From: Ruminococcus sp.
GTDB taxonomy: Bacteria; Bacillota; Clostridia; Oscillospirales; Ruminococcaceae
DNA: 64,000 nt
Reading direction: 5' to 3'
Assembly (NCBI GenBank): GCA_021199375.1
Contig: JAJQIB010000016.1
Location: forward strand, 33,914-97,913
In this document: piece by piece, positions 17,439 to 27,175 of the stretch
Numbering within the stretch: the stretch's first letter is position 1
Layout: each line of letters starts with the position of its first letter
The notes under the pieces: model-generated
Told to the model about the DNA's origin: nothing
The model's database searches: none
Seen by the model: the letters and a program-made list of their open reading frames with translations, nothing else
Position numbers and translations under genes: made by a program

Positions 17439-17476
17439 ACCACAGTCTAGGTATATTAGCCTAGACTGTGGTTTTT
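17439..17476 (+). terminator. spoVS terminator
   Basis: ACCACAGTCTAGG (17439-17451) pairs with CCTAGACTGTGGT (17460-17472), followed by TTTT. Confidence 0.9.
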
Positions 17477-17654
17477 ATTTGATGATCGTTTTGTGAAGTG
17501 GATTGTGAAAAATAGGCGAATAAAATTACATATTTCTTGCATTCTTTTGTCATAATATTTCATTGTGCCTTCACTGCTTTATTTAGTTTATATTTATCTA
17601 CAAGGTATAAAATAAATTTGTGGGTAAATTTGTTTCCAAAAAGGAGCCGCTTAT

Positions 17655-19472
17655 ATGGAAGTTGAACTTTATAAGAAAATCAAAAAGAATACTATGGAAG
17701 CTTTTAAAGAGCTTTCTCAAAAGTATCTGAAGCAGTCGTGGTATATCGCATGGCAATGCACTCTTGATAGTAGCTGTGCTGTACCGCTGCTGCAAAATTG
17801 CTGGAGCAAGACCATTGATAAGATATCATCCTCAAAATCAGCTCCGAAAGAGAATTTCATGGCAATGCTTTCAGAGGAAATCCTCAGAAACTATAAGCTG
17901 GATGTTTTTAAGGAGGACATTTTCTCAACGGTCGAGGAGCCTAAGGTAGAAGATCGCTTTTCCTTTTTCTCTGATTGCTTAAGGGACATGGATAAGGATC
18001 TGAGAATTGTTTGGCTGGTTACAAGCTTTGGAGAGCTTACAACAAATGGAGTTGCAAATGCTTTAGGACTTCCGTCTGACAAAGCAAAAAGCCTTATAAA
18101 TAAAAGCTCATCAAAGTGGACAGAGCTTTCAAAAAAGGCGACAAAAATTCGAGGTGCACAGTATGTAAAGCTATCGGTTGAATTTACAGCCTCTGATGGA
18201 TCTGGACTTGATGCAATTACTGTTCCTCAGGCAGTGTTTAACGCAGTTGAGCATGAGCATAGAAAACGTGCAATAAATGAAAGCGGCGAGAGAAAGGAAA
18301 TCAAGAAGATGAGTACTCCTAGACCGAGGAAAAGAAGCAAAAAGAAAACAATCAAGTATATTATTGTTGCAGCTATTGCTGTTATAGCTATAATTCTGCT
18401 AATAATATTTGTGCCACGACTTTTGAGATACATAAAGGGTGATGAGGAAGAGGTAACTTCAATTACAACCTACTCGGTTGAGGAGGTTACGTATGATACT
18501 ATAGATACCACTATTAGCGGCAGCGGTACACTTTCGCCAATTAAGTCAACTACCATCACAGCGCCTTATACCGAGAGTGAGGTTCAGACTACTACTCAGG
18601 TTGGCGATGATAATCAGCAAATCACTCAGCAGTCGTATACCTCATCTGAGTCGGTAGATTATGAGGTTATTGAAGTTAATGTTGCTGCAGGTGATGAGAT
18701 TAATGAGGATGATGTTATAGCTGTTATCGAGGACGAGGATGGCGAGGAAACTGAAATTGCTGCCGATTATGATGGTATTGTTTTAGAAGTCGCCGTTATC
18801 GAAGGAGATGACATATCCTCTGGCAGCGAAATTGCAATGATTATGAGTGAGGATGGCTTTGAGCTTTCGCTTTCAATTGACGAGCTAGATGTTTTAGAGA
18901 TTGAGCAAGGGCAGGAGGCTACTGTAACCGTTGATGCTTTGTCTGAAGAATACACAGGCGAGGTTACAAGTGTTTCGTATAATGGCACATCAAATGGAAG
19001 CAGTGCTTCTTATCAGATTACTGTAAGCATTAACTATGCGGAGGATATCTATCCTGCAATGAGTGCATCCGCAGAGATTGTAATAGAAAGCAGTGAAGAG
19101 GGTCTTATTGTTCCTGTAAATGCTGTAAATACCAGCGGGGATGACAGCTACGTTTACATTGCTCCGAGCGATGCGGAAAGTGGAGATGAGTATGGTGAGG
19201 ATGAGCTCACATTATCTGATCTCACAAAAGTAACTGTTGACACTGATACCACAGACGGAACAAATATAATTATTGAAAGTGATGAAATTGAAGAGGGAGA
19301 TCTGGTAATTGTAACAACAGTTACCTCAACACTAACCGGTTCATCAGATGACGATGCTTCAGGCTTCGGCGGTATGATGGGCGGCGGAGGAATGGACTTC
19401 AGCAATATGGGAGATATGGATTTTAGCAATATGCCTCAAGGCGGCGGAATGCGCGGCGAGGGAGGTCAGTAA
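17655..19472 (+). CDS. MacA/HlyD-like adaptor with N-terminal sigma-factor-like region
   Basis: 605 aa, ATG after AAGGAG. The cytoplasmic N-terminal region (1-228) looks like a degenerate ECF sigma factor: a region-2-like block (about 12-57, EAFKELSQKYLKQSWYIAW) and a region-4-like HTH (about 113-157, FGELTTNGVANALGLPSDKA). A basic stretch and one membrane helix (about 233-256) follow, then an extracytoplasmic membrane-fusion domain with lipoyl-like and beta-barrel segments (about 275-500). A Gly/Met-rich tail (MGGGGMDFSN repeats) ends it. It lies 1 bp before the MacB-like ATPase, so it is the adaptor of an ABC exporter. The sigma similarity is my pattern reading, not a search result. Confidence 0.8.
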   Translation: MEVELYKKIKKNTMEAFKELSQKYLKQSWYIAWQCTLDSSCAVPLLQNCWSKTIDKISSSKSAPKENFMAMLSEEILRNYKLDVFKEDIFSTVEEPKVEDRFSFFSDCLRDMDKDLRIVWLVTSFGELTTNGVANALGLPSDKAKSLINKSSSKWTELSKKATKIRGAQYVKLSVEFTASDGSGLDAITVPQAVFNAVEHEHRKRAINESGERKEIKKMSTPRPRKRSKKKTIKYIIVAAIAVIAIILLIIFVPRLLRYIKGDEEEVTSITTYSVEEVTYDTIDTTISGSGTLSPIKSTTITAPYTESEVQTTTQVGDDNQQITQQSYTSSESVDYEVIEVNVAAGDEINEDDVIAVIEDEDGEETEIAADYDGIVLEVAVIEGDDISSGSEIAMIMSEDGFELSLSIDELDVLEIEQGQEATVTVDALSEEYTGEVTSVSYNGTSNGSSASYQITVSINYAEDIYPAMSASAEIVIESSEEGLIVPVNAVNTSGDDSYVYIAPSDAESGDEYGEDELTLSDLTKVTVDTDTTDGTNIIIESDEIEEGDLVIVTTVTSTLTGSSDDDASGFGGMMGGGGMDFSNMGDMDFSNMPQGGGMRGEGGQ

Positions 19473-19473
19473 T

Positions 19474-20148
19474 ATGATAAGGCTTAAAAATATATGCAAG
19501 TCATATCAGCTTGGTGAGGTTAAGGTTGAGGTTCTAAAAAATGTAAATCTTCATGTTAAGCCTCATGAATTTGTTTCTATTTTAGGACCCTCTGGAAGTG
19601 GAAAATCTACTCTTATGAACATTATAGGCTGTCTTGATGTTCCGGACAGCGGCGACTATATATTAGATGGTAATTATGTAGACGACTGTACAGATAACGA
19701 GTTAAGTGATATTAGAGGAAAGAAAATAGGCTTTATATTTCAACAGTTTAATCTACTTAGCGACTTAACTGCTTATGAAAACGTTGAAATGCCGCTTTTA
19801 TATAGAAAAATACCAAAATCCGAAAGACGTGAGCGAACATTAAAAACCCTAGAACAGGTAGGACTTAAGGACAGAATGGATCACAAGCCGTCACAGCTTT
19901 CAGGAGGTCAGCAGCAACGTGTTGCAATAGCAAGAGTTCTTGCCGCTGAGCCGTCAATTATTTTAGCAGACGAGCCTACAGGAAATCTGGATTCGACATC
20001 AGGCAATGAGATTATGGAAATTATAAAAGGCTTGTGGCGCCAAGGAAACACAATTGTTCTCATAACTCATGATATTAACGTTGCAAATCAGGCACAAAGA
20101 AAGGTGTATGTGCGTGATGGAAGGCTCAGCAGTAAGGGGGAAGCTTGA
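19474..20148 (+). CDS. MacB/LolD-like ABC transporter ATPase
   Basis: 224 aa. Walker A GPSGSGKST (about 39-47), Q-loop FQQFNLL, signature LSGGQQQRVAIARVLA, Walker B ILADEPTGNLD and switch His in ITHD. This is the LolD/MacB mechanotransmission class, which powers FtsX-like permeases rather than importers. The ATG is 1 nt after the adaptor stop, and the stop overlaps the permease start. Substrate unknown; antimicrobial peptides or small toxic molecules are usual. Confidence 0.95.
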   Translation: MIRLKNICKSYQLGEVKVEVLKNVNLHVKPHEFVSILGPSGSGKSTLMNIIGCLDVPDSGDYILDGNYVDDCTDNELSDIRGKKIGFIFQQFNLLSDLTAYENVEMPLLYRKIPKSERRERTLKTLEQVGLKDRMDHKPSQLSGGQQQRVAIARVLAAEPSIILADEPTGNLDSTSGNEIMEIIKGLWRQGNTIVLITHDINVANQAQRKVYVRDGRLSSKGEA

Positions 20149-21308
20149 TGACCGGAAAAATTATAAAGCTTTCACTAAAATCCATTATGAACAACAAAAT
20201 GCGTTCGTTTTTGACCATGCTTGGAATTATCATAGGTGTTATGGCTGTAGTAATTCTGGTGTCAATAACTCAAGGAGCTACTAACGGAATTACCGAAAGC
20301 ATTTCATCAATGGGCTCTGACAGCATTTCAGCGCAGATAACAGACGAGGATGTATCTCTTACTATTGAGCAGGTTGAAGAGCTTTCTGATAATTATCTTA
20401 TAGAAAGTACAGCACCTATAATCACGGCGAGTGAGACAATAAAAAAGAGCTCGAACACTTCTTCGGGTTCAATTAAGGGCGTAACTGAGGATTATTTTGA
20501 TGTAATGCAAGCTGCTATACAAAGCGGTCGTATTATACGCAGCTCTGATGTTGATTACAGCACAAAGGTAGCTGTAATAGGTACAGATGTAGCAATGGAT
20601 CTCTTTGATACGTGGGATGCTGTAGGAGGCACAATAACAATAGGTGATAAAATCTACACAGTAGTTGGAGTCCTGGAAGAGGAGGGAAGCAGCTTTTCAG
20701 GCTCAGATAATTCCAGTGTTTTGATACCTATAACATCAGCACAGAGACTGGTGGGAAGTGAAAGCATCACAAGCTTTTATGCGAAATCTACAAGCTCTGA
20801 TACAGTCGAAATGGCGGTGAATTATCTGGAGAATTATCTCTATCAGCTCACATCAAGTGAAGATTCATATTCTGTAAGCAACGAGTCTGATGTTTTAGAT
20901 ACTATGGATGATGTGTCGAGTACGATGAGCCTTCTGCTCGGTGGAATTGCTGCGATATCACTTGTTGTCGGTGGCATTGGAATAATGAACATTATGCTTG
21001 TTTCTGTGTCGGAACGTACAAAGGAAATCGGCATAAGAAAATCAATCGGTGCAAAGCGCAGGCATATACTTACACAGTTTTTGTGTGAAGCTTGTATTCT
21101 TTCTGTTTTAGGCGGACTTATAGGATTGCTTTTCTCATGGTGTGTTATTTATTGTTATAACTATTTTGCTGAATCGACAGTGGAAATAAACAAGGCAATA
21201 GCCGCAGCAGCAATTGTTTTTTGTGCTGTGATAGGTGTAGGCTTTGGAAGCTATCCTGCAGCAAAGGCATCGAAGCTTCAGCCAATAGATGCTCTTCACA
21301 CTGCTTAA
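20148..21308 (+). CDS. MacB/FtsX-like ABC transporter permease
   Basis: 386 aa, ATG overlapping the ATPase stop by one base (TGATG). MacB topology: helix 1 (about 20-42), a large extracytoplasmic periplasmic-core domain (about 43-265), then three C-terminal helices in the FtsX domain with SERTKEIGIRKSIGAKRRHI. It completes a three-gene exporter with the adaptor and ATPase. A good terminator follows. Substrate not predictable. Confidence 0.94.
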   Translation: MTGKIIKLSLKSIMNNKMRSFLTMLGIIIGVMAVVILVSITQGATNGITESISSMGSDSISAQITDEDVSLTIEQVEELSDNYLIESTAPIITASETIKKSSNTSSGSIKGVTEDYFDVMQAAIQSGRIIRSSDVDYSTKVAVIGTDVAMDLFDTWDAVGGTITIGDKIYTVVGVLEEEGSSFSGSDNSSVLIPITSAQRLVGSESITSFYAKSTSSDTVEMAVNYLENYLYQLTSSEDSYSVSNESDVLDTMDDVSSTMSLLLGGIAAISLVVGGIGIMNIMLVSVSERTKEIGIRKSIGAKRRHILTQFLCEACILSVLGGLIGLLFSWCVIYCYNYFAESTVEINKAIAAAAIVFCAVIGVGFGSYPAAKASKLQPIDALHTA

Positions 21309-21341
21309 ATGCAGCTAAATCGTATAAGAAATTTGTAATAG

Positions 21342-21377
21342 AAAAGACCGAACCAGCATGATGGGTTCGGTCTTTTT
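21342..21377. terminator. Terminator of the exporter operon
   Basis: AAAAGACCGAACC (21342-21354) pairs with GGTTCGGTCTTTT (about 21364-21376). It can act in both directions between convergent genes. Confidence 0.85.
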
Positions 21378-21392
21378 GTGATTTATTGAATT

Positions 21393-22793
21393 TTAGGATA
21401 GATGCTTTTCATCAATGTCGTCATCGTTTTGATTATTTGTTTGAATTACCTCAAAATTTCCTGATCTGTTTCTGACTATAACAGTTTCATAAGGCATTTG
21501 CAAGTATGGAATAATCTGTACATCTATGTTGCATATAGTGTTCAAGCTACAAATCTCGATGCTAGTAGGATCTACTGCATGATTTGCAATCTCGCTTTCT
21601 GATATGAAAATCCAGCCACTGTCATTTGCTTTTGCCATGTTTTCATCAGAGAAATCGAATCTTCGCATATATCCTACACGTTCGCCATCATAAAGAATAT
21701 TCTTGCTTGCCGCACAGCGTTCGCTGCCATTAAAATATTCTGAATAGTCGATTTCATCGCATAGTAATACATTTGTATATCTTGAGTTAGGTTTATCGCA
21801 TGAGTTATCTCTTTGTAGGTCGTAAAGATTAGAATTGTTTTTGCTTTCTCTTATTTTTTCGAACATAGCTTTGGCGCCAAAATTTATCCTGTATTCTAAT
21901 TCCTGAGAATATATAAAAAACATATTGTAAAACTTCACATTAATTTCATCTGAAAGATTACAGATAGAAAGTACTGATGGAGTATTATCAACAATTATTG
22001 ATGCATTTATATCGCTTAATTTGGTTATAGGCTTTCCGTTAGAAAAAACATGTGCGTTTCCAATCCATACATTATGTTCAAAAGGGAACTTTGCCACAGC
22101 TCTTATATAAGCTACAACATCTTCACAGACCTCATCATCTATTTCTTCATCTAAAACACTAACTTGAATTTCAGAATGCTCAAAATTATTCTTCTGATAT
22201 TCAGGTGGTATATTCATTTTGTACGCTCCCATTCCTATTGTCACAAAGAATATACAGACCTTGTTTTCGTCTGAATCAATTCTTGCAATGTCAATAGGAA
22301 GTCCAAGCGGGTTTTTATCCTTGTAAATCCTGGTTATCTTTCCAAATCGATTTTCAATGTAGGAAATTATCTCGCTTCGCTGCTCATCTGTATAGGATAG
22401 TGAATTTTCAGCAATCTCTTCTTCGCACATTTCAAGAAGCTCATTTGCTTTATCGATATCCTCAAAGCCGCCAAGACTTATAGCAAATTGAAGATGTCTT
22501 GCGGCATCAACCAGGTTTCCTTCAATGTGTCTGCATCTTGCTATTAAATATTGCCAGCCACCATTGTTTGCTTTTTCAGGAAAGCCAAGTAAAATAGCTT
22601 CTGCTAATTCTAGCTCATCATCATCGGCATAATTACAGCAATCAATATATGCTCGTGCTAGAATAAAGGCAAGGTCATAATCTGTACTTGCCTCTTCATT
22701 TTCTGTAATTAGTTTGATAATATCTCTATGATTGCCTTCTTGGTAAAGCTCATTGGCCTTTTCTAAAATATAATCCTTTGTCTTTTTGTCCAT
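21393..22793 (-). CDS. TPR-SUFU-DUF2185 multidomain protein
   Basis: 466 aa from the ATG at 22793, which has GGAGAT upstream; an earlier ATG at 22808 lacks a site. Numbered from 22808: a helical TPR-like region (about 10-130), a Suppressor-of-fused (SUFU) domain (about 165-310; FFVTIGMGAYKMNIPPEY and the VWIGNAHVFSNGKPI block), and a DUF2185/Imm33-like domain (about 362-410; AASKNILYDG...GYMRRF...DSGWIFISE). Both C-terminal domains occur as immunity proteins in polymorphic toxin systems. No toxin gene is adjacent. It lies 25 bp after the Rrf2 regulator and may share its transcript. Confidence 0.8.
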   Translation of the reverse strand: MDKKTKDYILEKANELYQEGNHRDIIKLITENEEASTDYDLAFILARAYIDCCNYADDDELELAEAILLGFPEKANNGGWQYLIARCRHIEGNLVDAARHLQFAISLGGFEDIDKANELLEMCEEEIAENSLSYTDEQRSEIISYIENRFGKITRIYKDKNPLGLPIDIARIDSDENKVCIFFVTIGMGAYKMNIPPEYQKNNFEHSEIQVSVLDEEIDDEVCEDVVAYIRAVAKFPFEHNVWIGNAHVFSNGKPITKLSDINASIIVDNTPSVLSICNLSDEINVKFYNMFFIYSQELEYRINFGAKAMFEKIRESKNNSNLYDLQRDNSCDKPNSRYTNVLLCDEIDYSEYFNGSERCAASKNILYDGERVGYMRRFDFSDENMAKANDSGWIFISESEIANHAVDPTSIEICSLNTICNIDVQIIPYLQMPYETVIVRNRSGNFEVIQTNNQNDDDIDEKHLS

Positions 22794-22817
22794 AATGCTT
22801 ATCTCCATAAAATATTG

Positions 22818-23261
22818 TCAAATCACATAGTCGTCCGCCGTGGTTTGTTCTTGTGCGTGATCTAATATGTCTTGTAGTGTAATTGAATCAGCAGTTTTTG
22901 CTATGGCTTCATATATTTTTTCCCACACAAAAAGAGTTGCACATTCTCCTGCACGCTCACATTGATTTTCATCATCATCAAGACAAGCTACAGGTGCCAG
23001 TGTTCCTTCAGTCAAGCGTAAAATCATGCCTACGGTATATTCATTAGGCTCCTTCGCAAGCTTGTATCCGCCCTGTGAGCCTCGAATGCTTTTGACATAT
23101 CCTGCCTTACATAGAACAGTAATTATTTGCTCTAAATACTTAACCGATATTTCCTGACGTTCAGCGATTTTCTTTAGCGGTATTATGTCATTTGCCGCTC
23201 TGTTTTGCGCTAGGTCTACCATTAGTCTAAGAGCATATCTTCCCTTAGTTGATATATACAT
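22818..23261 (-). CDS. Rrf2/IscR-family transcription regulator
   Basis: 147 aa from the ATG at 23261 (GGAGGGAG 7 nt upstream), giving the standard start MYISTKGRYALR. Winged HTH at about 10-65. Three cysteines spaced as in Fe-S-binding IscR-type members lie in the loop (C-x7-C-x5-C; CLDDDENQCERAGEC), so it may sense Fe-S status, redox or sulfur. A consensus promoter lies just upstream. No isc or cysteine genes are adjacent; the gene downstream is the SUFU/DUF2185 protein. Confidence 0.92.
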   Translation of the reverse strand: MYISTKGRYALRLMVDLAQNRAANDIIPLKKIAERQEISVKYLEQIITVLCKAGYVKSIRGSQGGYKLAKEPNEYTVGMILRLTEGTLAPVACLDDDENQCERAGECATLFVWEKIYEAIAKTADSITLQDILDHAQEQTTADDYVI

Positions 23262-23309
23262 AAAAGTACTCCCTCCGTCCAATTATTCTGCTTATACTTT
23301 TCTATTTAT

Positions 23310-23338
23310 ATTATATAACAGTAAAAGTAAATTGTCAA
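23310..23338 (-). promoter_or_regulatory. Promoter of the Rrf2 gene
   Basis: On the minus strand TTGACA (23338-23333), 17-nt gap, TATAAT (23315-23310). Confidence 0.9.
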
Positions 23339-23389
23339 GACACAACTTTATTTATTGGTCGAAAAATAGCTGCTAGATATTAATTATCA

Positions 23390-24517
23390 CTATGTGCAGT
23401 TTACATTTACTATTAATTGAATGTTTTCACATAATAAATCCATATTGCTTGAATACTCGCGATAAATACTAGGGCAGTAGCGCTTAATAATATCACTTAC
23501 GTTAAAGATTTCCGGTGAGTGTTTGCTATAAATCTCATTTACATAGGTTTGTAATTTCTTTTCAATCTGTACGTTAAAATTCTTCTCGTTGCTTGTATTT
23601 TGTAGTATTTCGTTGTTTTTTGACGTCATATTTAAGTTGTATGTGATGAATATTGTGTTATCTGAAATATCCACACAGATTTCCCTAGACTTTATACTAA
23701 ATTCTTTGTTATACACGATTTCACCATCATTTACATCTAAGCTTATGCAGTTGCTTTTCCCGTTCAAAGTTGCCGTATATCCCATCTGTTGATTTGTTAT
23801 CTCAGATCCGGCTTTCCCGTTTAGAATAATAGCTCCGTGTGTCACCTCAAGCTTTTGAGATGATAGTGTCTCCTCCGATTGCTGAGCATCAGAGCCTTCA
23901 CTGTTCGATTCAGCAGAGTTTTCTGCTGTAACTGAGAATATAGGCAAAATAAACGCTTTTTGAGGCGATTCAAGCGCATTTAGCAAATTGATAAGTGACA
24001 TTCGTATACAGCTGCCATTTTCCTCAGCTGAATTAAGCGTCTGCGGAAATTTTTGCGAGCTTAAAGTAGCATCGCTAATAGGTGTTTGTAAAATTTCTTC
24101 TGCGGTATTATCTGCTAACGCACAGTCAACATTTACAAAGCTGTCTGCACTTGATAAAAAATAATCAAAAAGCTCGTTTTCCTTTGAAAAATCTATATTC
24201 CTTCCAAATAGTATTATCTGACTTTGACCAATAAATATATTACCACCAAGCTCAGTTAAACAGCTTGTTATAGCTCTATCTACCGTTTCACCCCTTCCAC
24301 TCACAAGCTGTACGTTAGGCTGTGATGGGTCTACAGAGGTATCACTGCCACCACCCTCGGGAGTGAAAATTTGCAGTGTCACCTTATAGCTGTTGTCAAT
24401 TTCATCAATACCAATCGCACTAATAATAACTCTGTCTGCAATTTCAGTTGGCTTTCCGCTGAAATAATATATTACACAAAGCAGAGCGATTGTTATAAAA
24501 AACCATTTTCTCTTCAT
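23390..24517 (-). CDS. GerAC/GerKC-family spore germination protein
   Basis: 375 aa. Ger(x)C family: N-terminal hydrophobic anchor, then RVIISAIGIDEIDNSYKVTL, the FGRNIDF block and a C-terminal GerAC domain. It forms the C subunit of a nutrient germinant receptor in the spore inner membrane. Typical members are lipoproteins with an SGC lipobox; here the only early Cys (residue 14) sits inside the hydrophobic helix and the expected site reads YYFSGKP, so a classical lipobox is missing. It overlaps gerAB by 4 bp (ATGA). Confidence 0.92.
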   Translation of the reverse strand: MKRKWFFITIALLCVIYYFSGKPTEIADRVIISAIGIDEIDNSYKVTLQIFTPEGGGSDTSVDPSQPNVQLVSGRGETVDRAITSCLTELGGNIFIGQSQIILFGRNIDFSKENELFDYFLSSADSFVNVDCALADNTAEEILQTPISDATLSSQKFPQTLNSAEENGSCIRMSLINLLNALESPQKAFILPIFSVTAENSAESNSEGSDAQQSEETLSSQKLEVTHGAIILNGKAGSEITNQQMGYTATLNGKSNCISLDVNDGEIVYNKEFSIKSREICVDISDNTIFITYNLNMTSKNNEILQNTSNEKNFNVQIEKKLQTYVNEIYSKHSPEIFNVSDIIKRYCPSIYREYSSNMDLLCENIQLIVNVNCT

Positions 24518-25560
24518 CCTTTTGTATTGCCTTTCTTTATAGTCTTAGTAAGCATATATATACTTAGTATAAATAAAACCGTTACAGCTATGATGCTTGT
24601 GGTGAGTAAAATTATATGAGTATCAATAGTGAATGAGGATAAAAATATCAGTAAAACAGTTAATAAGATACTAGAAATGGATAATACCTTCACATCATTG
24701 TTAACATTGAAAAGATATTTAACCGAGTCTTTTAAAATAATTAGTATAACTGAAAGCGTTATAATTGCACAAGCAGTAGAAATTGATAGAGCAAATGCGT
24801 CTGTACGATTTAAGATATTTCCTTTTGTTGCAAAGGATATCATGAAGAAGGAGTATTTTAGTTTACTAAAAAGCTTGCCCATTACACTGCCGCACATTAA
24901 AAAGAAAATAAGAGTTATTATACAGTCGCAGGTGAGATAAAGTCCTGCTGCCTTTTTTACGCTTCCGTTAAGATAATTTAGTAGTCCGAAGAAGACAAGG
25001 ATATCAGCTGAATTAAGTGCTAGATTTTTTAAAGCGGAGCATATTCCACCTAATAAGCTTTGTGAAAATAAATTAAGCTGCTCGTTTGACATGCTATCTT
25101 TCATCTGTATAAACATAATAATTAAAAGTATAAGGGACGAAATAAGAATAATACCTGAAGATCTTGCAATGCCTCTTATTCCCATAGATGCAATATACAA
25201 GGCTATAATAAAAATGACTATAGATAGAGCTATTGGTGTAAAGCTGTTAGGATAAATAGTTTGAATTGCTGATGAAAAGCTAAGACTTAGAAGGATCAAA
25301 AACAATACTGAAAACATTAGAAAAAATAATGCCGTTATTTTTGATGCAAATCTGCCTATATTTTCACTGCCATTATATTTTTTGAAGGCAAAAATCAACG
25401 GAATAAAAAAGACTAGCTTGATTATAAAGAATAAAACACATGCTAAAGCGGTTAAGCCGGGATTTTCTTCTTGATATGGTGTGTACAAGGACAGTGAGAA
25501 AAGCCTTATTAGTATCATAATAGATGCATACGCATATGGTGAAATTGATTTCATGAGCAT
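24514..25560 (-). CDS. GerAB-type germinant receptor permease subunit
   Basis: 348 aa, about ten membrane helices, APC-superfamily spore germination protein B. It is the germinant-binding channel-like subunit that senses small nutrients. It starts 8 bp after gerAA and overlaps gerAC by 4 bp, so the three subunits are translationally coupled in the order AA-AB-AC. The germinant cannot be read from sequence. Confidence 0.93.
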   Translation of the reverse strand: MLMKSISPYAYASIMILIRLFSLSLYTPYQEENPGLTALACVLFFIIKLVFFIPLIFAFKKYNGSENIGRFASKITALFFLMFSVLFLILLSLSFSSAIQTIYPNSFTPIALSIVIFIIALYIASMGIRGIARSSGIILISSLILLIIMFIQMKDSMSNEQLNLFSQSLLGGICSALKNLALNSADILVFFGLLNYLNGSVKKAAGLYLTCDCIITLIFFLMCGSVMGKLFSKLKYSFFMISFATKGNILNRTDAFALSISTACAIITLSVILIILKDSVKYLFNVNNDVKVLSISSILLTVLLIFLSSFTIDTHIILLTTSIIAVTVLFILSIYMLTKTIKKGNTKG

Positions 25561-25567
25561 CCTCTTT

Positions 25568-27037
25568 TCACGAAAAATCGTTTATGGTAGTGTTCTCTTG
25601 TTCCATTTCTTTAAACGTCTTACGTCCTGTAACATCTGCAATTTGTCTTCTTTTAAGCGGTGACACCGGTGAGGTTATAGCCACACCTTCAAATGTTTGT
25701 GAGCAAATATTACATAGTGCCATTACTGAACAAACAGCTATTCCGAAAAATCCGGCAAATCCTCCTGCAAATATAAAAGATAAACGTAGAAGTGAGGTTT
25801 GCTGATTAAGAGACGGAAGAACAAACGATGCTGTAGCACTAACACCTACTATAATAAGCAATGGAGATGAAATGATACCGCTTTTTACTGCAGCATCTCC
25901 TATGATAAGCCCTCCTGCAATCGACATTGCTGTGCCGACTGAATGAGGAAGTCGTATACTTGCCTCTCTCATGATTTCCAGAAGCAGCATGATTATTATA
26001 AGCTCACAGAACAAAGGTAATATGGTGGTTTTCTCTCCAGCTGAAAGATTGGCTAACAGACCTAGATTTAACATCTCAGGATTAAAGTTTACGGCTGCAA
26101 GATAAATTCCCGGAAATGCTGTTGCAAAGAAAAATGCAAGGTATCTTATTATTTTTAAAAAGCTGGCAAAATAGGTTTTCGAAGCATAATCGTCAATGGT
26201 ATCGAAGTTTTGCGAAAAGAGATAGGGACATACTAGTGCAAATGGTGTGCCGTCAATTAAGATGGCAATTCTGCCTTGCAGGATGTTAGAGCATAGCATA
26301 TCCGGACGTTCAGTATAGCCAATTTGTGAAAATAGCAATCGATCTCCGTTATCGTCTATAAAGGGCTCAATAAATCCGGTGCCTAGTACACTGTCAAGCT
26401 TTATCGAACCGATGCTTTTTCGTATACGTGAAAGCATTTTTTCATCTGCTTTTCCTTGTATATAGGCAATACACACATCAGTATTTGAAAGCTTTCCTAC
26501 CTGTGTCATCTCGAATCTAAGTGCGGGGTGTTTTATACGTCGCCTGATAAGTGAGATGTTAGTACGTATAACCTCGGCAAAAGCCTCTTGTGAGCCCAAG
26601 ATGTTATTTTCGGAGGTGGGCTCCGATATCGATTTTTTGTCGTATCCCTGAATGCCTAATGCTGCACAATAATCACAACCATCAACAAGTATAAGGGCAA
26701 ATCCTGAAAAAAGCTGTTCAATAGCATCAGAATATGTGTATATTATAATTCTTTCTGTTGCCATAAGACTTTCTTTTGTGACAAATTTCATAATTTCGCT
26801 TGAGGTCTTTGTTCTACCATCATTTAGCGACATAAGAGGTCGAAACACAAGCTCGCTCATAGACGAAGTTGAAACCATAGCTTCAACTGTCACTACAGCG
26901 CAATCTATTCCACAAATATCAATGTTCATAACATTTAAATCCATTGTGTTTCCCATTATTGTGCGAAGATTGACTATATTTTGACTAGTGCTTTTATCTA
27001 TTCTTTTATCTTCATAATTTTCGTAGGAAATAGGCAT
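25568..27037 (-). CDS. GerAA-type germinant receptor subunit A
   Basis: 489 aa. A soluble N-terminal domain (about 1-275) contains GSQEAFAEVIRTNISLIRRRIKH, and IEPFIDD plus LQGRIAILIDGTPFALVCP precede four to five membrane helices with LLEIMREASIRLP. All are hallmarks of the GerA family. First gene of the germinant receptor operon. With spoVS it indicates that the organism makes spores. The start is an ATG behind AAGGAGG. Confidence 0.95.
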   Translation of the reverse strand: MPISYENYEDKRIDKSTSQNIVNLRTIMGNTMDLNVMNIDICGIDCAVVTVEAMVSTSSMSELVFRPLMSLNDGRTKTSSEIMKFVTKESLMATERIIIYTYSDAIEQLFSGFALILVDGCDYCAALGIQGYDKKSISEPTSENNILGSQEAFAEVIRTNISLIRRRIKHPALRFEMTQVGKLSNTDVCIAYIQGKADEKMLSRIRKSIGSIKLDSVLGTGFIEPFIDDNGDRLLFSQIGYTERPDMLCSNILQGRIAILIDGTPFALVCPYLFSQNFDTIDDYASKTYFASFLKIIRYLAFFFATAFPGIYLAAVNFNPEMLNLGLLANLSAGEKTTILPLFCELIIIMLLLEIMREASIRLPHSVGTAMSIAGGLIIGDAAVKSGIISSPLLIIVGVSATASFVLPSLNQQTSLLRLSFIFAGGFAGFFGIAVCSVMALCNICSQTFEGVAITSPVSPLKRRQIADVTGRKTFKEMEQENTTINDFS

Positions 27038-27175
27038 TAAAAGTCCTCCTTATAGCAGATGTGCATGGAAATTTTTTTGTTGTGCTTGCTAGAGGATATT
27101 ATTTGCATTTTTTGTATGAATATTCTCATCCTTAATGAAAACAATATCAGCAGTATTTTTCTTAAGAGGTGCATT

